Positions 33,430-45,794 of a stretch of 64,000 nt of DNA are shown piece after piece. The position numbers and the translations under genes are program-made. The notes under the pieces were generated by a model. The model had not been told where the DNA came from and ran no database searches. It saw nothing but the letters and a program-made list of their open reading frames with translations. Every line of letters starts with the position of its first letter. The stretch's first letter is position 1. The stretch comes from Mantis religiosa (lineage: Eukaryota > Arthropoda > Insecta > Mantodea > Mantidae). Location: contig JAUKNK010000151.1 in NCBI GenBank assembly GCA_030765055.1, positions 248,001 to 312,000 of the forward strand. Reading direction: 5' to 3'.

Positions 33430-35671
33430 ATTTGCAGGGTGTTTGCTTCACCTTCAGGATGTTCCGGGTTTGAAACTCAGGCAGGGTGAGCGATCTAGAT
33501 AATGCCCTTTCCGGTGTTTCTCTTATCCAGAAATATGAATTTGTAGTCTCTAAGCCCTATGTAACCTGTACTCATTTGTACATCATTTCATTCGTCGTTC
33601 GATATGACGTAAGGTTGGAGGATTTCCTTTATCCTGAAAGATGAATGTCTAGTAACTCTAAGCTCAATGGACACTGTACTCATTTGAACATCATTTCATT
33701 CATCGTCCGATATGACTTAACGTTGGAGGTCTTCTCTTCTCCTGAAAGATGAATGTCTGGTAACTCTAAGCTCTATGTACCCTGTACTCATTTGAACATC
33801 ATTTCATTCATAGTCGGATATGACTTAACAATGGAGATATTCCCTTATCCTGAAAGATGAATGTCTGGTAACTCTAAGCTCTATGTACCCTGTACTCATT
33901 TGAACATCATTTCATTCATCGTCCGATATGACTTAACGTTGGAGGTCTTCTCTTCTCCTGAAAGATGAATGTCTGGTAACTCTAAGCTCTATGTACCCTG
34001 TACTCATTTGAACATCATTTCATTCATAGTCGGATATGACTTAACAATGGAGATATTCCCTTATCCTGAAAGATGAATGTCTGGTAACTCTAAGCTCTAT
34101 GTACCCTGTACTCATTTGAACATCATTTCATTCATCGTCCGATATGACTTAACGTTGGAGGTTTTCTCTTATCCTGAAAGATGAATGTCTGGTAACTCTA
34201 AGCTCTATGTACTCTGTACTCATTTAAACATCATTTCATTCATCGTCCGATATGACTTAACGTTGGAGGTTTTCTCTTATCATGAAAGATGAATGTCTGG
34301 TAACTCTAAGCTCTATGTACCCTGTACTCATTTGAACATCATTTCATTTATCGTCCGATATGACTTAACTTTGGAGATTTTCCCTTATCCTGAAAGATGA
34401 ATGTCTGGTAACTCTAAGCTCTATGTACCCTGTACTCATTTGAACATCATTTCATTCATCGTCCGATATGACTTAACGTTGGAGATTTTCCCTTATCCTG
34501 AAAGATGAATGTCTGGTAACTCTAAGCTCTATGTACCCTGTACTCATTTGAAGATCATTTCATTCATCGTCCGATATGACTTAACGTTGGAGGTTTTCTC
34601 TTATCATGAAAGATGAATGTCTGGTAACTCTAAGCTCTATGTACCCTGTACTCATTTGAACATCAGTTCATTTATCGTCCGATATGACATAACGTTGGAG
34701 GTTTTCTCTTATCATGAAAGATGAATGTCTGGTAACTCTAAGCTCTATGTACCCTGTACTCATTTGAACATCATTTCATTTATCGTCCGATATGACTTAA
34801 CTTTGGAGATTTTCCCTTATCCTGAAAGATGAATGTCTGGTAACTCTAAGCTCTATGTACCCTGTACTCATTTGAACATCATTTCATTCATCGTCCGATA
34901 TGACTTAACGTTGGAGATTTTCCCTTATCCTGAAAGATGAATGTCTGGTAACTCTAAGCTCTATGTACCCTGTACTCATTTGAACATCATTTCATTCATC
35001 GTCCGATATGACTTAACGTTGGAGATTTTCCCTTATCCTGAAAGATGAATGTCTGGTAACTCTAAGCTCTATGTACCCTGTACTCATTTGAAGATCATTT
35101 CATTCATCGTCCGATATGACTTAACGCTGGAGGTTTTCTCTTATCATGAAAGATGAATGTCTGGTAACTCTAAGCTCTATGTACCCTGTACTCATTTGAA
35201 CATCAGTTCATTTATCGTCCGATATGACTTAACGTTGGAGGTTTTCTCTTATCATGAAAGATGAATGTCTGGTAACTCTAAGCTCTATGTACCCTGTACT
35301 CATTTGAACATCATTTCATTTATCGTCCGATATGACTTAACGTTGGAGGTTTTCTCTTATCCTGAAAGATGAATGTCTGGTAACTCTAAGCTCTATGTAC
35401 CCTGTACTTATTTGAAGATCATTTCATTCATCGTCTGATGTGACTTAACGTTGGAGGTTTTCCCTTATCCTGAAAGATGAATGTCTGGTAACTCCAAGCT
35501 CTATGTACCCTGTACTTATTTGAAGATCATTTCATTCATCGTCTGATGTGACTTAACGTTGGAGGTTTTCTCTTATCCTGAAAGATGAATGTCTGGTAAC
35601 TCTAAGCTCTATGCACCCTGTACTCATTTGAACATCATTTCACACATCGTCCGATGTGACTTAATGTTGGG
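33430..35671 (+). mobile_element. SINE with ~20-unit 108-bp body array
   Basis: The tRNA-like head at 33436-33530 ('gtttgcttcaccttcagg', B box 'gggtttgaaactc') is followed by about twenty body units to 'aatgttgggg' at 35671, the element's 3' end. The units form higher-order blocks. The variant 'aacaatggagatattccc' alternates with 'cgttggaggtcttctcttc' (33700-34060, 216-bp dimer). Variants with 'atcatgaaagatg' and 'tttatcgtccgat' recur 432-540 bp apart (34369/34801 and 34551/35091). It is the largest SINE array in the window. Confidence 0.85.
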
Positions 35672-35865
35672 GGGCGAATATTTCAAAGAAGCACTGTAGA
35701 TGGAAGAAATGGCTTATATTTTTATTAAAACAGCTTATATTTTAATGTTTGATTGCAACTGAAGATTATATATATTTTGAATTTTCTGAGAATAGCGTCT
35801 TAACTCCTTTACGCTTTGAATGAGTTTTGTATAACTTTAAAACCGTAATAAACAATGTTGTACTT

Positions 35866-36115
35866 GCTGACCCTGTATCTCAGTTTGTAGAGCACGTTCC
35901 TGCCGTGCTAGGGGTCCCGGGTTCGATTCCCGGTTCGATTCTCTTACCCGGATAATTCCTCATCTTCCGCAGAGTCTGGAAGTATGAATCAGAGTGCGAA
36001 TGTGTACGTGATCTAATGATTAAAACCCAACAAATACGAGTTAACACCTTCGATATGTTCCAAAGGAGATCGGCCACCGATATGGCCACTGCAGTTAAAG
36101 GCGGCGTATAAATGG
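35866..36115 (+). mobile_element. tRNA-derived SINE, third family
   Basis: The head 'ctgtatctcagtttgtagag' (A box) and 'cgggttcgattcccggtt' (B box) at 35872-35935 are close to a real tRNA. Acceptor-stem pairing is lacking and ~180 bp of body follows, ending near 'ggcggcgtataaatgg'. No TSD found. Confidence 0.6.
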
Positions 36116-37075
36116 AACAACAAAAAGATATCGTACTGCGCGAAGAAAACTGGTTAATGTTTGATAATGGTTATATTAAATGTGTGGGATATTCAAGATT
36201 TATTGCCAGATATTGGAGTGAAGGAGGTTCTGTAATATATTTCCCTTATTTATGTTTTAATGAGGGTTTGAACATTGTAAACCTGAACATGAGATCGCTG
36301 CCGAGAGCGCCAGGTGCTATTTTGATCTCGTTATGTCAAACACTATTTGCCAGGCGGTTTCTCCCATAGCAATGTGCAGTAATTAATTTGCAATGTACAC
36401 AGGCCTTCCTTGCGGAAATATAATTAATTAAAGCGATCAAGTTTTATGTGAATAGCTCTCTGTGCAGTTCTAAACCGTGAGCTATAACCCGGACTAGAAG
36501 CACTATCAGTTGTTTCACATTCCTAGGCCATCATTAAATACCTCGTTCAGCCCAACGCCTTCTGAAAAAAAGATATTACCAAAGTGGTCTTAATATGACG
36601 TGTGATGCTCGGAGATTATCGTAGCTTTTTGTTATTTTCCCTTGTTGATAGTCTTGAATTAAAGTGCCTCCTCATCTATAAAGACCGTTTCTTCCATTAT
36701 TTCCCTTTAAATGTGTTTTCTAAAGGCGTTCCAAACGTGCTTTTAAGTTTCGATGGGTATGTAGGCGCATGTCAGACGTTCTCTCAGAGGTGAGGGGCAC
36801 GCAGTACTCCGCGATCACTGTGACTAGCTGCTAAGTGCAGGGGATGTCGCATAGTCCGTATCTTGACATCGGAAAAGTCCTGGTAAATTAGTTAACCCGC
36901 TTCCGACAAGGGAAAACATATAAAACGGAAGGTAAAGGTGAGACATAGAAATTAGGACACTTTGATTGCCTGCTCTATGTGTTTTTACTGAGCCTTCACT
37001 ATAATTTTTAGCCAAAGCAGGACAAATTGTAGAGATTAATGATCTCATGATTTCATGTTATAAATTACTCGAGTC
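36116..37075. other. Unassigned sequence
   Basis: No recognisable gene or repeat. Confidence 0.45.
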
Positions 37076-37777
37076 TACAGTACATAGAGCTTAGAGTTAC
37101 GAAACATTCATTTATCAGGATAAGGGAACCCTGCAACGTTAAGTCATATCAGACGATGAATGAAATGATGTACAAATGAGTACAGGATACATAGAGCTTA
37201 GAGTTAACAGACATTCATCTTTCAGGATAAGGGAAAACCTACAACGTTAAGTCATATCGGACGACGAATGAAATGATGTTCAAATGAGTACAGGGTACAT
37301 AGAGCTTACAGTTATCAGACATACATCTTTCAGGATAAGGGAAAACCTCCAAAGTTAAGTCATATCGGACGATGAATTAAATGATGTTCAAATGAGTACA
37401 GGGTACATAGAGCTTAGAGTTAGCACACATTCATCTATCAGGATAAGGGAAAACGTCCAACGTTAAGTCATATCAGAGGATGAATGAAATGATGTTCAAA
37501 TGAGTACAGGGTACATAGAGCTTAGAGTTACCAGACATTCATCTTTCAGGATCAGGGAAAACCTCCAAAGTTAAGTCATATCGGAGGATGAATGAAATGA
37601 TGTTCGAATGAGGACAGTATACATAGAGCTTAGAGTTAGTAGACATTCATCTTTCAGGATAAGGGAAAACCTACAACGTTAAGTCATATCGGACGAAGAA
37701 TGAAATGATGTTTGAATGAGTACAGGATACATAGAGCTTAGAGTTAGCAGACATTCTTCTTTCAGGATAATGGAAAA
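37076..37777 (-). repeat. SINE body array, headless (~6.5 units)
   Basis: Minus-strand 108-bp units ('acattcatctttcaggataa', 'gtcatatcggacgatgaat'). No tRNA head. The last unit is cut in mid-repeat at 'ggataatggaaaa', where the 91-bp palindrome begins at 37778. Confidence 0.8.
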
Positions 37778-40700
37778 CCACTAGGAGTTCTCATAAACAC
37801 ATGAGACAACTACCTTAATGACGACTTACTATGCTGTAAGTACTTTAAGGCCCGAGCTTTATAGTAAACCACTAGGAGTTCTCATAAACACATGAGACAA
37901 CTACCTTAATGACGACTTACTATGCTGTAAGTACTTTAAGACCCGGGCTTTATAGTAAACCACTAGGAGTTCTCATAAACACATGAGACAACTACCTTAA
38001 TGGCGACTTACTATGCTGTAAGTACTTTAAGACCCGGGCTTTATAGTAAACCACTAGGAGTTCTCATAAACACATGAGACAACTACCTTAATGATGACTT
38101 ACTATGCTGTAAGTACTTTAAGGTCCGGGCTTTATAGTAAACCACTAGGAGTTCTCATAAACACATGAGACAACTACCTTAATGACGACTTACTATGCTG
38201 TAAGTACTTTAAGGCCCGGGCTTTATAGTAAACCACTAGGAGTTCTCATAAACACATGAGACAACTACCTTAATGATGACTTACTATGCTGTAAGTACTT
38301 TAAGACCCGGGCTTTATAGTAAACCACTAGGAGTTCTCATAAACACATGAGACAACTACCTTAATGACGACTTACTATGCTGTAAGTACTTTAAGGCCCG
38401 GGCTTTATAGTAAACCACTAGGAGTTCTCATAAACACATGAGACAACTACCTTAATGATGACTTACTATGCTGTAAGTACTTTAAGACCCGGGCTTTATA
38501 GTAAACCACTAGGAGTTCTCATAAACACATGAGACAACTACCTTAATGACGACTTACTATGCTGTAAGTACTTTAAGGCCCGGGCTTTATAGTAAACCAC
38601 TAGGAGTTCTCATAAACACATGAGACAACTACCTTAATGGCGACTTACTATGCTGTAAGTACTTTAAGGCCCGGGCTTTATAGTAAACCACTAGGAGTTC
38701 TCATAAACACATGAGACAACTACCTTAATGGTGACTTACTATGCTGTAAGTACTTTAAGACCCGGGCTTTATAGTAAACCATTAGGAGTTCTCATAAACA
38801 CATGAGACAACTACCTTAATGACGACTTACTATGCTGTAAGTACTTTAAGACCCGGGCTTTATAGTAAACCACTAGGAGTTCTCATAAACACATGAGACA
38901 ACTACCTTAATGACGACTTACTATGCTGTAAGTACTTTAAGACCCGGGCTTTATAGTTAACCACTAGGAGTTCTCATAAACACATGAGACAACTACCTTA
39001 ATGATGACTTACTATGCTGTAAGTACTTTAAGACCCGGGCTTTATAGTAAACCACTAGGAGTTCTCATAAACACATGAGACAACTACCTTAATGACGACT
39101 TACTATGCTGTAAGTACTTTAAGGCCCGGGCTTTATAGTAAACCACTAGGAGTTCTCATAAACACATGAGACAACTACCTTAATGATGACTTACTATGCT
39201 GTAAGTACTTTAAGACCCGGGCTTTATAGTAAACCACTAGGAGTTCTCATAAACACATGAGACAACTACCTTAATGACGACTTACTATGCTGTAAGTACT
39301 TTAAGGCCCGGGCTTTATAGTAAACCACTAGGAGTTCTCATAAACACATGAGACAACTACCTTAATGACGACTTACTATGCTGTAAGTACTTTAAGGCCC
39401 GGGCTTTATAGTTAACCACTAGGAGTTCTCATAAACACATGAGACAACTACCTTAATGACGACTTACTATGCTGTAAGTACTTTAAGGCACGGGCTTTGT
39501 AGTTCGGACCACTATTAGGTACAATTAATGGAAATTAATTGTTCTTTCACACTAGCCGTGTTTAGGACGCACTATGAAAGGTTAGAGCAATTTTTCAGTC
39601 TGGCTCTATCCTTTCATTGTGCGTCTTACACATGGCTAGTGTGAAAGAACAATTAATTTCCATTAATTGCAGCTAATAGTGGTCCGAACTATAAAGCCCG
39701 GCCCTTAAAGTACTTACAGCATAGTAAGTCGTCATTAAGGTAGTTGTCTCATGTGTTTATGAGAACTCCTAGTGGTTAACTATAAAGCCCGGGCCTTAAA
39801 GTACTTACAGCATAGTAAGTCGCCATTAAGGTAGTTGTCTCATGTGTTTATGAGAACTCCTAGTGGTTTACTATAAAGCCCGGGCCTTAAAGTACTTACA
39901 GCATAGTAAGTGGTCATTAAGGTAGTTGTCTCATGTGTTTATGAGAACTCCTAGTGGTTTACTATAAAGCCCGGGCCTTAAAGTACTTACAGCATAGTAA
40001 GTCGTCATTAAGGTAGTTGTCTCATGTGTTTATGAGAACTCCTAGTGGTTTACTATAAAGCCCGGGCCTTAAAGTACTTACAGCATAGTAAGTCGTCATT
40101 AAGGTAGTTGTCTCATGTGTTTATGAGAACTCCTAGTGGTTAACTATAAAGCCCGGGCCTTAAAGTACTTACAGCATAGTAAGTCGCCATTAAGGTAGTT
40201 GTCTCATGTGTTTATGAGAACTCCTAGTGGTTTACTATAAAGCCCGGGCCTTAAAGTACTTACAGCATAGTAAGTGGTCATTAAGGTAGTTGTCTCATGT
40301 GTTTATGAGAACTCCTAGTGGTTTACTATAAAGTCCGGGCCTTAAAGTACTTACAGCATAGTAAGTCGTCATTAAGGTAGTTGTCTCATGTGTTTATGAG
40401 AACTCCTAGTGGTTTACTATAAAGCCCGGGCCTTAAAGTACTTACAGCATAGTAAGTCGTCATTAAGGTAGTTGTTTCATGTGTTTATGAGAACTCCTAG
40501 TGGTTTACTATAAAGCCCGGGCCTTAAAGTACTTACAGCATAGTAAGTCGTCATTAAGGTAGTTGTCTCATGTGTTTATGAGAACTCCTAGTGGTTTACT
40601 ATAAAGCCCGGGCCTTAAAGTACTTACAGTATAGTAAGTCGTCATTAAGGTAGTTGTCTCATGTGTTTATGAGAACTCCTAGTGGTTTACTATAAAGCCC

Positions 40701-42785
40701 GGGCCTTAAAGTACTTACAGCATAGTAAGTGGTCATTAAGGTAGTTGTCTCATGTGTTTATGAGAACTCCTAGTGGTTTACTATAAAGCCCGGGCCTTAA
40801 AGTACTTACAGCATAGTAAGTGGTCATTAAGGTAGTTGTCTCATGTGTTTATGAGAACTCCTAGTGGTTTACTATAAAGCCCGGGCCTTAAAGTACTTAC
40901 AGCATAGTAAGTCGTCATTAAGGTAGTTGTCTCATGTGTTTATGAGAACTCCTAGTGGTTTACTATAAAGCCCGGGCCTTAAAGTACTTACAGCATAGTA
41001 AGTCGTCATTAAGGTAGTTGTCTCATGTGTTTATGAGAACTCCTAGTGGTTTACTATAAAGCCCGGGCCTTAAAGTACTTACAGCATAGTAAGTCGTCAT
41101 TAAGGTAGTTGTCTCATGTGTTTATGAGAACTCCTAGTGGTTTACTATAAAGCCCGGGCCTTAAAGTACTTACAGTATAGTAAGTCGTCATTAAGGTAGT
41201 TGTCTCATGTGTTTATGAGAACTCCTAGTGGTTTACTATAAAGCCCGGACCTTAAAGTACTTACAGCATAGTAAGTCGTCATTAAGGTAGTTGTCTCATG
41301 TGTTTATCAGAACTCCTCGTAGTTTACTATAAAGCTCGGGCCTTAAAGTACTTACAGCATAGTAAGTCGTCATTAAGGTAGTTGTCTCATGTGTTTATGA
41401 GAACTTCTAGTGGTTTACTATAAACCCCGGGCCTTAAAGTACTTACAGTATAGTTAGTCGTCATTAAGGTAGTTGTCTCATGTGTTTATGAGAACTCCTA
41501 GTGGTTTACTATAAAACCCGGGTCTTAAAGTACTTACAGTATAGTTAGTCGTCATTAAGGTAGTTGTCTCATGTGTTTATGAGAACTTCTAGTGGTTTAC
41601 TATAAAGCCCGGGTCTTAAAGTACTTACAGTATAGTTAGTCGTCATTAAGGTAGTTGTCTCATGTGTTTATGAGAACTCCTAGTGGTTAACTATAAAGCC
41701 CGGGCCTTAAAGTACTTACAGCATAGTAAGTCGTCATTAAGGTAGTTGTCTCATGTGTTTATGAGAACTCCTAGTGGTTTACTATAAAGCCCGTTCCTTA
41801 AAGTACTTACAGTATAGTAAGTCGTCATTAAGGTAGTTGTCTCATGTGTTTATGAGAACTCCTAGTGGTTTACTATAAAGCCCGGACCTTAAAGTACTTA
41901 CAGCATAGTAAGTCGTCATTAAGGTAGTTGTTTCATGTGTTTATGAGAACTCCTCGTAGTTTACTATAAAGCTCGGGCCTTAAAGTACTTACAGCATAGT
42001 AAGTCGTCATTAAGGTAGTTGTCTCATGTGTTTATGAGAACTTCTAGTGGTTTACTATAAACCCCGGGCCTTAAAGTACTTACAGTATAGTTAGTCGTCA
42101 TTAAGGTAGTTGTCTCATGTGTTTATGAGAACTCCTAGTGGTTTACTATAAAACCCGGGTCTTAAAGTACTTACAGTATAGTTAGTCGTCATTAAGGTAG
42201 TTGTCTCATGTGTTTATGAGAACTTCTAGTGGTTTACTATAAAACCCGGGTCTTAAAGTACTTACAGTATAGTTAGTCGTCATTAAGGTAGTTGTCTCAT
42301 GTGTTTATGAGAACTCCTAGTGGTTTACTATAAAGCCCGGACCTTAAAGTACTTACAGCATAGTAAGTCGTCATTAAGGTAGTTGTCTCATGTGTTTATG
42401 AGAACTCCTAGTGGTTTACTATAAAGCCCGGACCTTAAAGTACTTACAGCATAGTAAGTCGTCATTAAGGTAGTTGTCTCATGTGTTTATGAGAACTCCT
42501 AGTAGTTTACTATAAAGCCCGGGTCTTAAAGTACTTACAGCATAGTAAGTCGTCATTAAGGTAGTTGTCTCATGTGTTTATGAGAACTCCTAGTGGTTTA
42601 CTATAAAGCCCGGGTCTTAAAGTACTTACAGCATAGTAAGTCGTCATTAAGGTAGTTGTCTCATGTGTTTATGAGAACTCCTAGTGGTTTACTATAAAGC
42701 CCGGGTCTTAAAGTACTTACAGCATAGTAAGTCGTCATTAAGGACGTTGTCTCATTTGTTTATGAGAACTCCTAGTGGTTTACCG
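37778..42785. repeat. ~5-kb palindrome of 91-bp tandem repeats (giant foldback)
   Basis: The left arm (37778-39505) is 19 direct copies of a 91-bp unit. The centre (39506-39690) is itself an inverted repeat closing on a 14-nt loop at 39589-39602. The right arm (39691-42785) is 34 copies in the opposite orientation. The unit has internal hairpins: 'ctcat-aaacac-atgag' and 'acttac-tatgct-gtaagt'. The central inverted repeat contains 'ttaatggaaattaattgttc' and 'tttcacactagccgtgt', the same words that end the small element at 50613-51592. The right side continues into a linker and tRNA-like module (42786-42907). The left side ends abruptly inside a SINE array. No open frame: it must depend on other machinery, or it is an inactive satellite-like derivative. 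Confidence 0.9.
39506..39690. repeat. Palindromic centre of the 91-bp repeat element
   Basis: 'ccactattag...' and '...ctaatagtgg' mark the outer edges; 'aattaattgttctttcacac' and its complement pair; then 'gacgcac', 'atgaaagg' and 'agagc' pair with 'gctct', 'cctttcat' and 'gtgcgtc'. The unpaired loop is 14 nt. The symmetry point is at about 39595. Confidence 0.85.
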
Positions 42786-42950
42786 GGAAAAACACGAGTC
42801 ATTTGGAGAATTTAATGTCATGTTGGTACGTTGGCTATAGTAGCTCAAATGGTTAGAGCGGCTGGATGCAAACCAGAAGATTCGTGGTTCGAATCCCGAC
42901 TATGGCATTGAATTTTTTAGTCTGGCTGTACCCTTTCAATATATATTATT
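42786..42950 (+). repeat. Linker, tRNA-like module and tail of the 91-bp element
   Basis: The linker 'gggaaaaacacgagtcattt' leads to 'gagaatttaatgtca' and then a tRNA-like fold at 42834-42907: acceptor arms 'gctatag'/'ctatggc' (7 pairs with one G-U), D-arm 'gctc...gagc', an anticodon-like arm with loop 'atgcaaa' (GCA), and B box 'ggttcgaatcc' with an imperfect T-stem. It is followed by 'attgaattttttagtctgg', the tail also found in the small copies at 51243 and 51560. Best read as part of the element, not a working tRNA-Cys gene. Confidence 0.7.
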
Positions 42951-43950
42951 CTCGAAGAACGGAAATTCGAAAAAATTTGCGGAAAAAATCTGTAAAATCA
43001 AAAGCTTTGGCTATAATCGGGTATCGATATAATGGTATCGAGAAACAGTGATATCGATCTCTAAGATTGCTCTCGACTTACCACTTATATTACTCATCAT
43101 CTCCGCCATTCCTTCTCAGAAACTTACACACTAGTATATCTGTTTTACTTCTCGAATACGATTCAATTTCACGCAACATGAACTTGATTTAAAGACGTTT
43201 TGGATGTGTTTAATAATGACGATGAAAACAAACCACAACCGGATTGGAGTTAAGATGGAGTATCCCACGTGGCTTTTTGTATGTGCTGTCTAATTGACTG
43301 TGAGACAAGAAGATGGATGAGTCCGAACACACACGATCTGGCACAGTGCTTGACTAACAAGCTTGTTCAGGTCTTCATGCCCACTTTAACGATGTTATGT
43401 CCAGCTGGATGCTGGCCAGAAAGTTACCGAACACGTCCAAGCCAATACGTCCACACTAATAACAATATTGGGCCAATAAAGTTATTACGTTGGCAGTTAT
43501 GTTAAATGTAGTAAATCAAACATACCAACTTGCACATCTGATTTACACTTTTTATCGTCCTACTTCCTTTCTTAAAATCAAAAGTGACACAAAATTAGGT
43601 ACTTTAATTTCTGCTTTTACGTCTTCCTTTAACTACTTACACCATTCCAGTATCCCTGAAGAATAAAAATACTATAAAAATCCCTTAATTCAAAAATTAA
43701 GATCAATTATATCCTAATTTTGCTATTTTGGTTCAGCGTATGCTCAAGGATGCAGCCCCAAAACTTTCAAAAAGTCCCCCCTCATCCTAAGAGTGCTCTA
43801 GAAGTGGAATTATTTCAGTTTTGTCAAATCTGACTTCACTATTTTGATTCAATTACCAAACTTTCTATGTTTTTTTAATAAGAAATGAAATATATAACTT
43901 GTATTTTTTGAACCCTCTCCCTTTTTGAAACCTTTATCTTTTACTTCACA
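42951..43950. other. Unassigned sequence
   Basis: Open frames at 42866-43051 and 43269-43505 show no motif; nothing else recognised. Confidence 0.45.
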
Positions 43951-45010
43951 TTCTCGAACGTCAACTCACATCGGCGGTGAATAAAATGAAGTTCAAATGA
44001 ATACACGGTACATAGAGCTTAGAGCTACCAGACATTCAGATATCAGGACAAAAGAAAACCTCCAACGTTAAGTCATATCGGACGATGAATGAAATGATGT
44101 TCAAATGAGTACAGGATACATAGAGCTTAGAGCTACCAGACATTCATCTTTCAGGATAAGAGAAAACCTCCATCGTTAAGTCATATTGGACAATGAATGA
44201 AATGATGTTAAAATGAGTACAGGGTCCATAGAGCTTAGAGCTACCAGACATTCATGTTTCAGGATAAGGGAAAACCTCCAACGTTAAGTCATATCGGACG
44301 ATGGATGAAATGATGTTCAAATGAGTACAGGGTACATAGAGCTTAGAGTTACCAGACATTCATCTTTTAGGATAAGGGAAAACCTCCAACGTTAAGTGAT
44401 ATCAGACGATGAATGAAATGGTGTTCAAATGAGTACAGAGTACATAGAGCTTGGAGTTAGCAGACATTCATCTATCAGGATAAGGGAAAACGTCCAACGT
44501 TAAGTCATATCAGACGATGAATGAAATGATGTTCAAATGAGTACAGGGTACTTAGAGCTTAGAGTTACCCGACATTCATCTTTCAGGATAAGAGAAAACC
44601 TCCAACGTTAAGTCATATCGGACGATGAATGAAATGATGTTCAAATGAGTACAGGGTACCTAGAGCTTAGAGTTATCAGACATTCATCTTTCAGGATAAG
44701 AGAAAACCTCCAACGTTAAGTCATATCGGACGATGAATGAAATGATGTTCAAATGAGTACAGGGTACATAGAGCTTAGAGTTACCAGACATTCATCTTTC
44801 AGGATAAGAGAAAACCTCCAACGCTAAGTCATATCGGACGATGAATGAAACGATGTTCAAATGAGTACAGGATACATAGAGCCTAGTTGTCAAACGTTTA
44901 TTTTTCAGGATAAGGGAAAACCCTGGAAAAATCTTACCCAGTAACTCATCCTGACCGAGATTCGAACTTGGGACAACTTGAGCTTGAGGCATTCACGCTA
45001 CCATCAGCGC
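43951..45010 (-). mobile_element. SINE (minus) with ~9-unit 108-bp array and head
   Basis: Units from 43951, then a well-kept head at 44900-45005: 'aaaccctggaaaaatcttac', 'gagattcgaacttggga' (complement of the B box) and 'gcattcacgctacc'. It may once have been continuous with the headless array at 37076-37777. Confidence 0.8.
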
Positions 45011-45080
45011 TACAAAGGTAGGCATCGCGGTTTTGCTGTGGTGATATTTTCAAATTTACCTGATTAAACAAATATATTTT

Positions 45081-45425
45081 TAGAAATGTGTACATGAGAA
45101 TGCAAGGCCCCACACTGCCCGTACAACAGTTGCAGCAATCACAGACCTGCATTTTGAGTGTATTCCTCATCCACCATACTCACCAGGCCTTGCTCCAAGT
45201 GATTTCCATATGTTTGGACCACTCCAAGACGCAATGGGAGGAAAGAAGTTCCGTGCCGATGAAGAGGTACGCCACAAGGTGCATGAGTGGCTGTGCGGAA
45301 CACCAAAAGGATTTTCTTCTAAAGGCATTTATGTACTTTGTAAGCACCGGAGGACTTGCATTGAGCGTGGGGGAGATTGTGTTGAAAACATATACAGTTT
45401 TCTACCACTTATGCACACTAAATAA
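45081..45425 (+). pseudogene. Mariner-like transposase C-terminus
   Basis: An open frame without start, 45093-45425. It begins at the second catalytic block ('HENARPHTART', where HDNARPH is usual: the catalytic Asp is replaced by Glu), then 'IPHPPYSPGLAPSDFHMF' for the third, 'GPLQDAMGGKKFRADEEV' and 'HEWLCGTPKGFSSKGI', ending at a TAA at 45423. The spacing between the two acids fits D34D. The nested LINE begins 30 bp downstream, using 'gttttcatttg' as its target. Confidence 0.75.
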
Positions 45426-45794
45426 TATTTTAAAAATATTTAAGTTTTCATTTGCAACATTATACGTTCATATCAATTTGGCTTTCGTCCTCTGCATTCT
45501 ACAACTCATCAACTACTAAGAGTTACTGAAAGCATCATAAATGGATTTGAAGAGAAACAGTATACCTCTGCCATGTTTCTAGATATAGCTCAAGCTTTCG
45601 ACACTGTATGGCACACTGGTTTACTGGTAAAACTACAAATAATTTGTTTCCCAGATTATCTGATCAGAATAATGGAAAGTTTTATCTCACAGCGCCAATT
45701 TTTAGTACGAGTAGACAGTTACAAATCCGATCTTCGACCAATAGCAGCAGGAGTTCCACAAGAATCAATTTTGGCACCTCTAGTATTCAATATA

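Noticed and set aside
35872..35940. Functional tRNA gene
   Set aside because: A and B boxes are good, but acceptor arms do not pair and a SINE-like body follows.
37778..42785. CRISPR-like array
   Set aside because: Units are contiguous 91-bp near-identical repeats without unique spacers, in a eukaryotic context.
42834..42907. Functional tRNA-Cys gene
   Set aside because: Imperfect T-stem and anticodon stem, and the same module recurs inside the repeat element at 50.7-51.6 kb.
37076..45010. Single SINE array split by a ~6.2-kb foldback insertion
   Set aside because: Both flanks are minus-strand SINE arrays and only the right one has a head, but 42951-43950 is unrelated DNA and no TSD was found, so one event is not shown.
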